NCBI GenBank assembly: GCA_015232645.1
Contig: JADFZF010000011.1
Location: 1-36,558 of the forward strand
DNA: 36,558 nt
Direction: 5' to 3'
Source: Magnetococcales bacterium
Lineage (GTDB): Bacteria; Pseudomonadota; Magnetococcia; Magnetococcales; UBA8363
Below the pieces are notes generated by a model that was not told the origin of the DNA, made no database searches, and was given only the letters and a program-made list of their open reading frames with translations. The position numbers and the translations under genes were made by a program. Shown here in pieces: positions 17,086-24,994 of this stretch (the stretch's first letter is position 1; each line of letters begins with the position of its first letter).

Positions 17086-19139
17086 ATCCCAGCAAAAGGT
17101 GACGGCGTCCCACCTGAAACGCAACGCCTACCTGTATATCCGCCAATCCACGATTCGGCAGGTTTTCGAGAACCAGGAGCCAATATGGTCTGCGGCAAAG
17201 GACTGTGGCGTTGGGGTGGCCCACGGACCGCGTCATCGTCATCGACAATGATCTGGGCGTTTCCGGCACCGAGAGCGACCGGGCCGGTTTCCATGAACTG
17301 GTCTCCGAGGTAGGCCTGGGCCGGGCCGGCATCGTCATGGGGCTGGAGGTGTCCCGGCTGGCGCGAAATTCGATGGACTGGCACCGACTGCTGGAGATCT
17401 GCGCGTTGAGTGAAACCTTGATCCTGGATGAGGACGGCATCTACGATCCGGGGCACTTCAACGACCGACTGCTGTTGGGCTTGAAGGGAACCATGAGCGA
17501 GGCGGAATTGCACGTCCTGCGCGCCAGGCTTCAAGGCGGCATTCTCAGCAAAGCCCGGCGTGGTGAATTGCGGATGCGGCTGCCGGTCGGTTTGCTATAC
17601 AATGAGGCAGGAGAGGTGATCCTGGATCCCGACCGGCAGATTCAAAAAGCCATTCATCTGTTTTTCGAGACCTTTTCCCGCACCGGTTCCGCACATGCCG
17701 CAGTCAAATATTTCCGGGAACAGGGACTCAAGTTCCCCAGGCGCCCCCATCAGGGGCCCGGGAAAGGTGAACTCCTCTGGGGCGACCTTGGCCATGCCCG
17801 GACGTTGCAGGTATTGCACAACCCCCGGTATGCGGGGGCATTCGTCTTCGGTCGGACCAAAACCCGGTGTTACGAAGCTAACCGACCGACCACCCGCAAG
17901 GTGGCCCGGGATGAATGGCTGGTGGTTCTGCCGGACGTCCATCCGGGTTATATCCCGTGGGAGAGGTATGAAGCCAACCGCAAACAGTTGCTGGAAAATT
18001 GCCAAGCCCACGGGTCGGATCGACGCAGGAGTCCGCCGAGGGAAGGACCGGCGTTGCTCCAGGGGTTGGTCATTTTCGGAAAATGCGGCCAACGCGTGAC
18101 CGTACGCTATGGCTATTCAGGCGGAAACCCGCGTCCTTTGTACGTTTGTCAGCGAAAGAGCATTGATCAGGCGATCCCCGTTTGTCAGCAAATCTCTGGG
18201 GAGGGCATCGATGCGGCGGTTGGCAGATTGCTGCTGGAAACGATGACCTCACAAAACCTGGAAGTGGCGCTGGCAGTGGAGGCGGAGTTGCAGTCCCGCA
18301 TCCAGGAAGCGGATGCCCTGCGCCAACAGCAGGTTGACCGCGCCAAGTATGAAGCGGAGCTGGCGCGGCGCCGATATCTCCGGGTCGATCCGGACAATCG
18401 GTTGGTAGCGGATTCCCTGGAGGCGGACTGGAACGACAAGCTGCGCGCCCTGCAATCCGCGCAGGAAGAATGCGAACGCCAATGCCAAGCGGATCGTCTG
18501 GTGTTGGATCAGGCCGGAAGGGAAGAGATTCGCGTTTTGGCCAATGATTTTCCCCGGGTCTGGAACAGCCCGAAGACCGCTCACCGGGAACGCAAGCGCT
18601 TGATACGACTTTTGATCGAGGATGTCACGCTGACCCAGGAAAAGGAGGTTGCCGTTCAGATCCGCTTCCGGGGAGGGGCCATCAGATCGTTGACTCTGGC
18701 TCGGGCGAAAAACGCTTGGCAACTGCGCCAGACACCTCGGCAGGTGGTGGAGAAAATTGACCGCCTGCTGGATCATTATACCGATGGTCAGATTGCGGAA
18801 AAACTCAATGCTCTGGGACTTTGGTCCGGGAAAGGTGGGCAGTTCCACGGAAAGATCGTTTCCGGCCTGCGCAGAAGATATGGCCTGAAAAGCCGCTATG
18901 ACCGATTGCGGGAAGCCGGCTTCTTGACCCAGGAAGAGATTGCCCGGGATTTGGGAATATGTGAGGAGAGAGTCAGAGTATGGCGGAATGATGGGCGATT
19001 ACAGGCGCACGCCTACAACGACAAGAACGAATGTCTGTATGAACAGACAGGAGAAAACCCGCCGGAAAAGTATCTGTGGCAGAGGCTCCAGAAAGCCAAA
19101 GCCGCCCGATCTACGTTCAACCGGACCAATGAGGTGTAG
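17075..19139 (+). pseudogene. Large serine recombinase, frameshifted
   Basis: The gene starts at ATG 17075 (GGAGG about 7 bp upstream). Frame 1 carries AYLYIRQSTIRQVFENQE with the catalytic Ser25, then runs out of frame and stops at 17251. The rest of the protein continues in another frame from about 17182: QYGLRQRTVALGWPTDRVIVID, then GLEVSRLARNS, GLKGTMSEAELHVL, a recombinase domain with LQVLHNPRYAGAFVFGR, a zinc-ribbon-like segment (CGQ...CQRK...CQQ), a coiled coil (about 18260-18500) and a C-terminal HTH tail. Compared with the family, the STRR residues after ENQE are missing, consistent with an 11-bp deletion at about 17180. Strand exchange should be abolished unless the shift is bypassed or is a sequencing error. 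Confidence 0.85.
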
Positions 19140-19159
19140 TATGAAACAAAATCCTTGCT

Positions 19160-19381
19160 TTGGGGATAATAGGGTGACGTGCGCACAGGGATCATGCCCG
19201 ATTCCCGGATTAAGGTTTTAGAGTCCTTAGCGATGAATTGTGGGCCGTTGCCCGAAATGATGCGCGGGCGAACGTCTGAATATTGCTCCTTGGCGCGCTG
19301 GATGGTGATCTCCACGTCATCCTCGGTCATGGACTCCCGTATCTCCCAATGAACGATGGTCCGACTGCACCCATCCAGAAG
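19160..19381 (-). pseudogene. IS3-family transposase orfB, internal fragment
   Basis: Reading down from 19381 gives LLDGCSRTIVHWEIRESM, then TEDDVEITIQRAKE, PRIISGNGPQFIAKD with the second catalytic Asp region of the DDE integrase domain (DNGPQF in active copies; here GNGPQF), and VRTSPYYPQS, where IS3 similarity stops at about 19164. The Asp-to-Gly change in DNG would by itself inactivate it. The 5' side is cut where treZ begins, the 3' side where the serine-recombinase element begins. About 74 codons of an integrase core of more than 200 remain. Confidence 0.8.
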
Positions 19382-21194
19382 GCTGAATGAACCAAGCCGT
19401 CAACCATGATTTTGGTTGATTGTTCAATTCTGAAGTAGCGTAAATACACCGTCCCGGAGGATAGGATAGGGTCAACGAGACAGAAGACAAATTGGTGCAT
19501 AGATGCAAGGTTTCGCCGGAGGCCAACGGCCAAGCCACATACAATGCCCCCGGGGGATGTACGGCGACGCGGGTCATGCCCGGTTGCAAATACTCCATGC
19601 GTGGCCAGATTTCCTTTTGTCGAAGATGGATCAGCTCTCTGTGTCGAGTGATCCAGTCTTGATGCCGCATCTCCAATAGTTCGGACCAATCGAGCTTGGA
19701 GAATAAAAAGGTTTCTTCCTGAGAGGGGTCGGCGAAAGTCGGTGGCGAATCAGAGGCGGAAAGACGGAAAAAATGCAAAAATTCCCTTTTCCGTCCTGAA
19801 ACAACGGTCGACCTTAAACGCGACTCCAGATCGGAAAAGAAAAAAAATGGCTTAAGGCTACCCCATTCCTGTCCCATGAACAGCATGGGAATCCCGGGAG
19901 CAAGGAGAAACAGCGCCGTCAGGGCATGCAGAACTTCCGACCCCACCAGAGCGTGCAGACGTTCTCCCATGGGGCGATTACCGATCTGGTCATGATTTTG
20001 CAAAAACTGGATGAAACAATCGCCGGGCAGATGGGCGCTGGGTGATCCGCGATGGACTCCAAAATAGGAGGAAAATTCCCCCTGGTACGAAAATCCATCT
20101 TGCAGACATCGTCCCAGGTGATCGATGGGATCGGGGAAGTAATCCCGATAGTAGCCATCGCTTTCACCGGTAGCCAGGGCGTGGAGGCTGTGATGAAAAT
20201 CATCGTTCCATTGCCCGCGACCGGCAGCGATGGTCGAATGTCTGACAGGTTCGAGGAATCGGCTGGCGTTGTCGCCGTTTTCCAACACCAGATGAATTGG
20301 ACGATGCTGGCCTGGCCCCGACATGATGGCCTGATGCAATTCATTCAAAAAGTGGATCGGAGAATGATCGATCATCGTCTGTACCGCATCCAAACGCAGA
20401 CCATCAAAATGGAACTCCTGTATCCAATAAAGGGCATTATCGATAAAAAACCGTCGGACCCATGGGCTGTCGGGGCCGTCGAAGTTGATGGCGGCTCCCC
20501 AGGGGGTGTGGCGCTGAGGATGAAAAAATTGCGGCGCGTACAGGTGCAGATAATTGCCCTCGGGGCCAAAATGATTGTACACCACATCCAAAAACACCAT
20601 CATTCCTCGTAAATGGGCTTGAAGAACCAAATTTTTTAATGCATCGGGGTGGCCATAGCGGGCGCATGGGGCAAACAGAGAGACACCGTCGTAACCCCAG
20701 CCAAACCGTCCGGGAAAGTCGGCCAGAGGCATAATCTCCAAGGCGGTTATACCCAGATTGGCCAGATGATCGAGCCTTTCGGTGACGCCATCATAGGTTC
20801 CCTGGGGGCTGAAGGTTCCGACATGGATTTCATATAGGATCGCCTCACGCCAAGATCTTCCCGGCCAAGGGACGGCGCCCCAGGAGAAGGAGGTCGGATC
20901 AATCACCTGGCTGTCCTTATGGACGTTTTCAGGTTGGTACCGGGAGGCGGGATCGGGAACGCAGTATTTCTGATCGATCAGATAGTGATACCGGGTACCC
21001 TGGGGGGCCTGGGTTTCCAGGACAAACCAACCTTGGTCCCGTTGTCTCAAGGGCAACGGCGCAAGCCCGTCGGACAAACACAAATGGACCGATTGCGCCT
21101 TGGGAGCCCACAAATTGAAACGGGTTATCCCCGAGGTCAGGGGAATGGCCCCGAAAGGCATGTCGTGCCGATATGGATAGCGGCCGTCAATCAC
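19317..21194 (-). CDS. treZ: Malto-oligosyltrehalose trehalohydrolase
   Basis: A 625-residue GH13 enzyme that releases trehalose from maltooligosyltrehalose. An N-terminal CBM48-like domain (about 14-95, FNLWAPKAQSV) is followed by the barrel: YEIHVGTFSPQGT, VVYNHFGPEGNYL, the nucleophile in FDGLRLDAV, the acid/base Glu in LVLENGDNAS, and FLQNHDQIGNR. It starts at GTG 21194 overlapping the methyltransferase stop by 4 bp. The natural C-terminus should end near SWLTAWF (about 19390-19400). The last roughly 25 residues come from IS3 sequence read in another frame, so the protein probably keeps its core with a foreign tail. No treY or treX is in the window. Confidence 0.9.
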   Translation of the reverse strand: MIDGRYPYRHDMPFGAIPLTSGITRFNLWAPKAQSVHLCLSDGLAPLPLRQRDQGWFVLETQAPQGTRYHYLIDQKYCVPDPASRYQPENVHKDSQVIDPTSFSWGAVPWPGRSWREAILYEIHVGTFSPQGTYDGVTERLDHLANLGITALEIMPLADFPGRFGWGYDGVSLFAPCARYGHPDALKNLVLQAHLRGMMVFLDVVYNHFGPEGNYLHLYAPQFFHPQRHTPWGAAINFDGPDSPWVRRFFIDNALYWIQEFHFDGLRLDAVQTMIDHSPIHFLNELHQAIMSGPGQHRPIHLVLENGDNASRFLEPVRHSTIAAGRGQWNDDFHHSLHALATGESDGYYRDYFPDPIDHLGRCLQDGFSYQGEFSSYFGVHRGSPSAHLPGDCFIQFLQNHDQIGNRPMGERLHALVGSEVLHALTALFLLAPGIPMLFMGQEWGSLKPFFFFSDLESRLRSTVVSGRKREFLHFFRLSASDSPPTFADPSQEETFLFSKLDWSELLEMRHQDWITRHRELIHLRQKEIWPRMEYLQPGMTRVAVHPPGALYVAWPLASGETLHLCTNLSSVSLTLSYPPGRCIYATSELNNQPKSWLTAWFIQPSGWVQSDHRSLGDTGVHDRG

Positions 21195-21808
21195 ATTTCG
21201 GGCGCCTTGGCATGAATGGAACGAACCACATCGAGAAAATGATTTTCCACCTTAAGAATGGCAAAACGGGCGCGATCCAGATTGTTCAGGGTGTCACGGG
21301 TCACCTCGGGTCCGAAGATGCGGCTGATGGGATTCATCAGGTGCAGCATCAGGTTGAAAGGGAATATGCCGCTTGCGGTATGTTCGAACATACGCAGCAT
21401 GCCTCCCGGTTTCAAGACGCGACGAATTTCCATCAGTCCAGCCACCGGGTCAGGAACGGAACAAAAGGTACAGGAAGTGAAGACCTGATCAAATCGTCCA
21501 TCGGAAAAGGCCAGAGATTGTACGTCCATTTCCAGCAAATCGATCCGCCCCTGGTAATTGATCGCCCGGATTTTGGCCTTCTCCAACATTTTAGGACTGA
21601 TATCAATAGCGGTTACGGTCATACCCGGTGGAAAACAGGGAAAGTCAAGTCCTGTTCCCGCCGCCATGAACAGAATATCCCCATCCATATGAGAAAACAG
21701 GGCTTTTTTGAATGGTTCCCACCGTTTTTCGGTACCTAGACCGGCGCTGATATCGAAAAATGTTGCCGCCCGGTCCCATTTGTCTCGGGTTTTGGTATCA
21801 ATGGCCAT
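21191..21808 (-). CDS. Class I SAM-dependent methyltransferase
   Basis: A 205-residue cytosolic methyltransferase of the UbiE/Methyltransf_11 type. Starting at ATG 21808: KWDRAATFFDI at the N-terminus, SAM motif I LFMAAGTGLDF (about 46-56), AIDISPKMLEKAK (motif II region), MDVQSLAFSDGRFDQVF and VLKPGGMLRMFE. The substrate is unknown. The AAGTG form of motif I in place of GCGTG is a minor variant. The frame is open further upstream but that part is the antiphase of the membrane-protein gene. Its start overlaps that gene by 11 bp and its stop overlaps treZ by 4 bp, so the four genes from 22534 to 19317 probably form one operon. Confidence 0.85.
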   Translation of the reverse strand: MAIDTKTRDKWDRAATFFDISAGLGTEKRWEPFKKALFSHMDGDILFMAAGTGLDFPCFPPGMTVTAIDISPKMLEKAKIRAINYQGRIDLLEMDVQSLAFSDGRFDQVFTSCTFCSVPDPVAGLMEIRRVLKPGGMLRMFEHTASGIFPFNLMLHLMNPISRIFGPEVTRDTLNNLDRARFAILKVENHFLDVVRSIHAKAPEM

Positions 21809-22172
21809 AGACGTCTTTAACCCGGTACTGCGCCAAAGTGGTCCACAGAAACGCGAGGACCCCAGATAACATTCCCATGGCATCCATCCATGCCATGGGC
21901 AGCCAATGCATGACGCTTCCCATAGCCACCAGCATGCCAGACAGCTTGCCTGCAAGCATGACCGGCAGCATGACTTCCATGGCGCCGAAAAACGGCATAA
22001 ACCCAAGCGCCGTCACCATTCCAATCATGATGCCGACGGCCATCCCCAGGCCCATGGCCAAAACCATGGATCCTGTCGAAGAAATCCAGTGAGAAACCGT
22101 AACGGCGGTCAACCAGCCGCAAAAAGTGGTGGCCATCAGATCGCCGATGACGAAGTAGAGACGCACTTCCAT
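21798..22172 (-). CDS. Methionine-rich small membrane protein, unknown
   Basis: I do not recognise this 124-residue protein. It has three to four hydrophobic helices (about 9-30, 34-58, 63-88, 93-114). Methionine is extreme: about 18 of 124 residues, many spaced as MxxxM, with Gly and Ala between, plus two His-Trp pairs. Such Met spacing occurs in copper-handling membrane proteins, but no known family motif is seen, so that role is only a possibility. The start at 22172 has GGTGG about 7 bp upstream. The gap to the preceding gene is 20 bp. Confidence 0.65.
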   Translation of the reverse strand: MEVRLYFVIGDLMATTFCGWLTAVTVSHWISSTGSMVLAMGLGMAVGIMIGMVTALGFMPFFGAMEVMLPVMLAGKLSGMLVAMGSVMHWLPMAWMDAMGMLSGVLAFLWTTLAQYRVKDVYGH

Positions 22173-22192
22173 TCCTTGGCCACCGACCTTCT

Positions 22193-22534
22193 TCAGACCA
22201 TAAGGTTTGATTGCGAATTGACATGATTGGTCGAATCATCGGACGAATCAGACGATTCCAACTGCGGCCATTTTTTCCCTAAACGTATGAAGGTGGGTTG
22301 ATCAAAACATCCGAGCGTATTTAATGTATCACACATGCGGCCACGATGGACCTTGGGCAACATCCGTTCTGTCAGCGTCTCAAAAGGGTTGTCGTTATCC
22401 TCAGGAATCTGCCGGATAAAGCCATACTCTACCATTTCATCAAATTCGGAAGGTGTCAAAATTCCAGTGAACCGAGTCGGCATCTCTGCACGCATTATGG
22501 ATGCAGGATTCTGTTTTTCAAAAAAATTTAACAT
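22193..22534 (-). CDS. Unknown protein, first gene of the treZ operon
   Basis: A 113-residue soluble protein, not recognised. A strong AAGGAG lies 7 bp before ATG 22534, so it is very likely translated. The N-terminal half has an amphipathic FTGILTPSEFDEMVEYGFI stretch, then an acidic loop IPEDNDNPFETL, a basic KVHRGRM segment and a C-terminal Ser/Asp/Asn-rich tail. No signal peptide, membrane segment or metal motif is present. It heads the unit that continues with the Met-rich membrane protein, the methyltransferase and TreZ. Confidence 0.6.
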   Translation of the reverse strand: MLNFFEKQNPASIMRAEMPTRFTGILTPSEFDEMVEYGFIRQIPEDNDNPFETLTERMLPKVHRGRMCDTLNTLGCFDQPTFIRLGKKWPQLESSDSSDDSTNHVNSQSNLMV

Positions 22535-22945
22535 GGATATCTCCTTGGACTAAAGAAATACTGCCTCTTTTGCCATCAAGGGACGTGCCAATCGTGTCGT
22601 TGCCTGATTGTGATTGGAAAGATGGTCTGGCGAAAAAAAAATTCACCACACCAGATGCCGGCATCGGGTGAGAGATGGAAGCCTGGAGGAGATGTGACCT
22701 TTTTCAAAATTAAAAATTAAAAACTATTTTATTATTGGTATGATCAATGGAGAAAATAACCCTGCCTCATCAACGGAATGGGTTCGAAAAAGGGCTGGTC
22801 CCTTCCCGGACCATCGCATGAACTGGCCCACACTTAACTTCAAAATCGTGTAAAATACCTCCACGACCCATGGGGGGGTCGAGAGAGTTGAAGATGTCAT
22901 GATTCTTAGGCTATATGAACGTTTATCCAATAAGGAGAGGAAAAA
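22535..22945. other. Divergent intergenic region (treZ operon / HPP gene)
   Basis: A 411-bp AT-rich region without a supported gene; a 68-codon minus frame here lacks a ribosome site. It holds a sigma-54-like motif for the minus operon (22575-22591) and, toward the plus gene, a possible -10 box TAAAAT at 22851-22856 without a good -35. A 6-bp perfect stem (22864-22869 with 22876-22881) would lie in the leader of the HPP gene. Confidence 0.45.
22575..22591 (-). promoter_or_regulatory. Sigma-54-like promoter motif upstream of the treZ operon
   Basis: On the minus strand the sequence reads TTGGCACGTCCCTTGAT. This fits the -24 element TTGGCACG exactly and keeps TTG of the -12 element at the right 10-bp spacing, but the -12 dinucleotide is GA where GC is expected. 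The start point would fall at about 22563, giving a leader of about 30 nt before ATG 22534. Without a visible enhancer site or known rpoN in the window this stays a candidate. Confidence 0.35.
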
Positions 22946-23482
22946 GTGATCTCACTATGGAACAAAATGAAAGGAGGAGACCCACGACCAAAACGAATCC
23001 CGGTGATGGAAATTTTTTGGTCGTGGTTAGGCTCATTTTTGGGTATCGGCGTCGTCGCCCTGCTCCATGAGAAACTCTTAGCCCCTCATGACCTGGTCAT
23101 GATCATCGGCTCTTTCGGGGCCTCGGCAGTGTTGATCTACGGGGCGATCGCTTCGCCTCTAGCTCAACCCCGCAACCTGCTGGGAGGCCATCTGCTATCA
23201 GGAATCGTTGGTGTGGCAACGTTTCATTGGATCGGACACATCCCTTGGATGGCTGCGGCACTGGCAGTGTCACTGGCCATCGTCGTCATGCAGATCACCA
23301 ACACCCTACATCCACCAGGAGGCGCCACTGCCCTCATCGCCGTCATCGGATCAAAACAAGTCCACGCCCTGGGGTGGCTCTATCCTTTCGTTCCGGCATT
23401 ATCTGGGGCGCTGGTCATGCTCTTGGTGGCTCTGTTGATCAACAATTTGGCCAAAACCCGCCGTTATCCCCTTTACTGGTAA
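22946..23482 (+). CDS. HPP family membrane protein
   Basis: A 178-residue inner-membrane protein with four to five helices (about 20-40, 50-70, 80-100, 104-120, 142-165). The signature NTLHPPGGATAL gives the HPP family its name. Some cyanobacterial and plant relatives transport nitrite; the substrate here is unknown. The start is GTG 22946 with AAGGAGAGG immediately upstream. It stands alone on the plus strand and converges on a small membrane peptide gene, with a probable bidirectional terminator between them. Confidence 0.85.
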   Translation: MISLWNKMKGGDPRPKRIPVMEIFWSWLGSFLGIGVVALLHEKLLAPHDLVMIIGSFGASAVLIYGAIASPLAQPRNLLGGHLLSGIVGVATFHWIGHIPWMAAALAVSLAIVVMQITNTLHPPGGATALIAVIGSKQVHALGWLYPFVPALSGALVMLLVALLINNLAKTRRYPLYW

Positions 23483-23510
23483 AAAATGACCGGGCCACCG
23501 GAAATTTTTT
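23481..23510. terminator. Probable bidirectional terminator
   Basis: A run of six A (23481-23486) and a run of six T (23505-23510) flank a CCGG/CCGG stem (23490-23493 with 23498-23501, loop GCCA). The stem is short, but the A and T tracts can extend it, and the position between two convergent stops (23482 and 23519) fits a shared terminator. Confidence 0.45.
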
Positions 23511-23518
23511 CCTCGTGA

Positions 23519-23647
23519 TTAGGGGACCGCGGTCAGCAACCAAGCCGTCGTTGCCACCGCCGCCAGCAGGGGCATAATCAATATAATCGAGATCATCTTG
23601 TTGATTTTTTTCTCTTTTTCCAATTCGTGCAAGGGTGTCGTTTGCAT
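23519..23647 (-). CDS. 42-residue single-span membrane protein
   Basis: A small protein beginning MQTTPLHELEKEKKINKM with one hydrophobic helix (about 19-39) ending LLTAVP. GGGAG lies about 7 bp before ATG 23647, good support for translation. The frame is open to 23731, but that extension lacks a site. The charged N-terminus followed by one helix suggests an inner-membrane peptide with its N-terminus in the cytoplasm. The family is not recognised. It is monocistronic, 199 bp downstream of the acyltransferase gene on the same strand. Confidence 0.55.
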   Translation of the reverse strand: MQTTPLHELEKEKKINKMISIILIMPLLAAVATTAWLLTAVP

Positions 23648-23845
23648 AATTGATCTCCCATTGGGCTTACAGTAGTAACAGGTGATACCACTTGGTAGAG
23701 AAAATAAGATGCCAAGTTGGAAACCGTTCATTTCGGCAAGATGATTGCGGGATGGGAGAAAACGAGTGCGTATGGCTCAGGTAGGTGTCAGGAGCACGTG
23801 GAACCCAGAAAAAACAATAACGCTTTTTGTCGCTATCGGTATCGA

Positions 23846-24994
23846 CTATACCTTAATAAACCAGCTCTTTCGATAAAATGCCAATGCCAAAACCCCCATG
23901 ATGGCAGTGAAAATCAGGGCATAAACCAACGAGGCCAACTCAGGATTGAAATAAGGCAAACAATAATTATGGTACAGATAGGCTTTGAGGGAGACTATCT
24001 GACCATGTTCATTCTTGATCTTGATCAGGATGACCAAACGGCCTGCAATCCCGGAGAGAAAGAATAGTACGATAGCGTTGAGACCATAGTAGATCAACGG
24101 CATGGACCAACGTTGGTGGCCGCGAATATCGATCCAGCCGTAGCCAAGGGCCAGGATGATGGAGGCTGCTCCGGCGGTAAAAATGACGTAAGAGCTGGTC
24201 CACAGGTTTTTGTTGATGGGAATCCACCATCGATCCAGAATCAGTCCCAGCATGATCAACAAACTACCGCCTCCAAGCATCGAGAAAATTTTTTTTGTTG
24301 GTGCATACTCGGTTTGCAAAAGGTAGCCGGTGGCCACCCCCATCAAGGTGGTCGCCAATGCTGTCAGAGTGCTGAGGATTCCCTCGGGATCGAAGCCTGG
24401 AACGGGAGCGCTGCTCCAGGTATGACCAGCCAAAACCATGGAATCGACATACCATTCCCAATTGCCCTCGGGGGCCAGGATCCGTGCACCATAACCAGGA
24501 ACAGGAACCAGAGTAAGCCACAGACCGTGACCGACGACAAGAATAAGGCATGCAATGACTTGGTGGATCGGGCGGGTATGGATGATCAACGACCCGGCGA
24601 TCAGATAGCACAAGGCGATTCGTTGCAAAACCCCAGGGATGCGCATGCTGGTCAGGGAAAAGGAATGGTTGAGAATCATTCCAAACGGGAATCCCGACAA
24701 AAATAATCCTAAGAGGAATAGAATCATGGCACGGCGCAGAATGTGGAGCGTCAACGTTGAGGAAGAGTCACCCCGTCCGCTTCTTCGTGCCAGGGAAAAC
24801 GACATGGAAACACCGACAATCCAAAGAAAAAAAGGAAATATAAAATCGGTGGGAGTCCAACCATGCCATTGGGCGTGGAGAAGCGGGCCATAGACGTGAT
24901 TCCAATCCCCCGGATTGTTGACCACCAGCATGAAGGCCACCGTGGCTCCCCGAAGGGCATCCAGGGACAACAAACGAGGAGAATTATTGGCCAT
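23846..24994 (-). CDS. COG4299-type membrane acyltransferase (DUF5009/HGSNAT-like)
   Basis: A 382-residue polytopic protein with about ten helices. The N-terminus RLLSLDALRGATVAFMLVVNNPG and the WTPTDFIFPFFLWIVGVSMSF block are hallmarks of the bacterial relatives of heparan-alpha-glucosaminide N-acetyltransferase. In these the conserved His (here likely in AQWHGW) is thought to carry an acetyl group across the membrane. The natural acceptor in bacteria is unsettled; periplasmic sugars or peptidoglycan fragments are candidates. The start overlaps the end of the Nudix gene by 11 bp, so the two are co-transcribed. Confidence 0.85.
   Translation of the reverse strand: MANNSPRLLSLDALRGATVAFMLVVNNPGDWNHVYGPLLHAQWHGWTPTDFIFPFFLWIVGVSMSFSLARRSGRGDSSSTLTLHILRRAMILFLLGLFLSGFPFGMILNHSFSLTSMRIPGVLQRIALCYLIAGSLIIHTRPIHQVIACLILVVGHGLWLTLVPVPGYGARILAPEGNWEWYVDSMVLAGHTWSSAPVPGFDPEGILSTLTALATTLMGVATGYLLQTEYAPTKKIFSMLGGGSLLIMLGLILDRWWIPINKNLWTSSYVIFTAGAASIILALGYGWIDIRGHQRWSMPLIYYGLNAIVLFFLSGIAGRLVILIKIKNEHGQIVSLKAYLYHNYCLPYFNPELASLVYALIFTAIMGVLALAFYRKSWFIKV

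Larger units (their letters stand above)
15810..19160 (+). mobile_element. Four-gene large-serine-recombinase element
   Basis: A compact block of four same-strand genes: DUF5372 protein, HTH protein, 95-residue unknown and large serine recombinase. Three of them overlap. GC content is visibly higher than in the AT-rich flanks. Boundaries are inferred: the left edge lies between the IS3-like tail (to about 15800) and the first gene, and the right edge where the IS3 orfB frame resumes (about 19160-19166). No long terminal inverted repeats are apparent, as expected for serine-recombinase mobility. I recall the same gene set from other bacterial genomes but know of no functional description. The recombinase is frameshifted, so this copy is probably immobile by itself. 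Confidence 0.6.

Noticed and set aside
15320-19400. Second copy of the tRNA-Gln 3' end marking a far attachment site
   Set aside because: No repeat of the T-arm and acceptor sequence was seen by eye in the mobile region or up to treZ; it may have been lost.
22724-22930. A 68-codon minus frame upstream of the HPP gene
   Set aside because: No ribosome site, and it overlaps the promoter and leader of the HPP gene.
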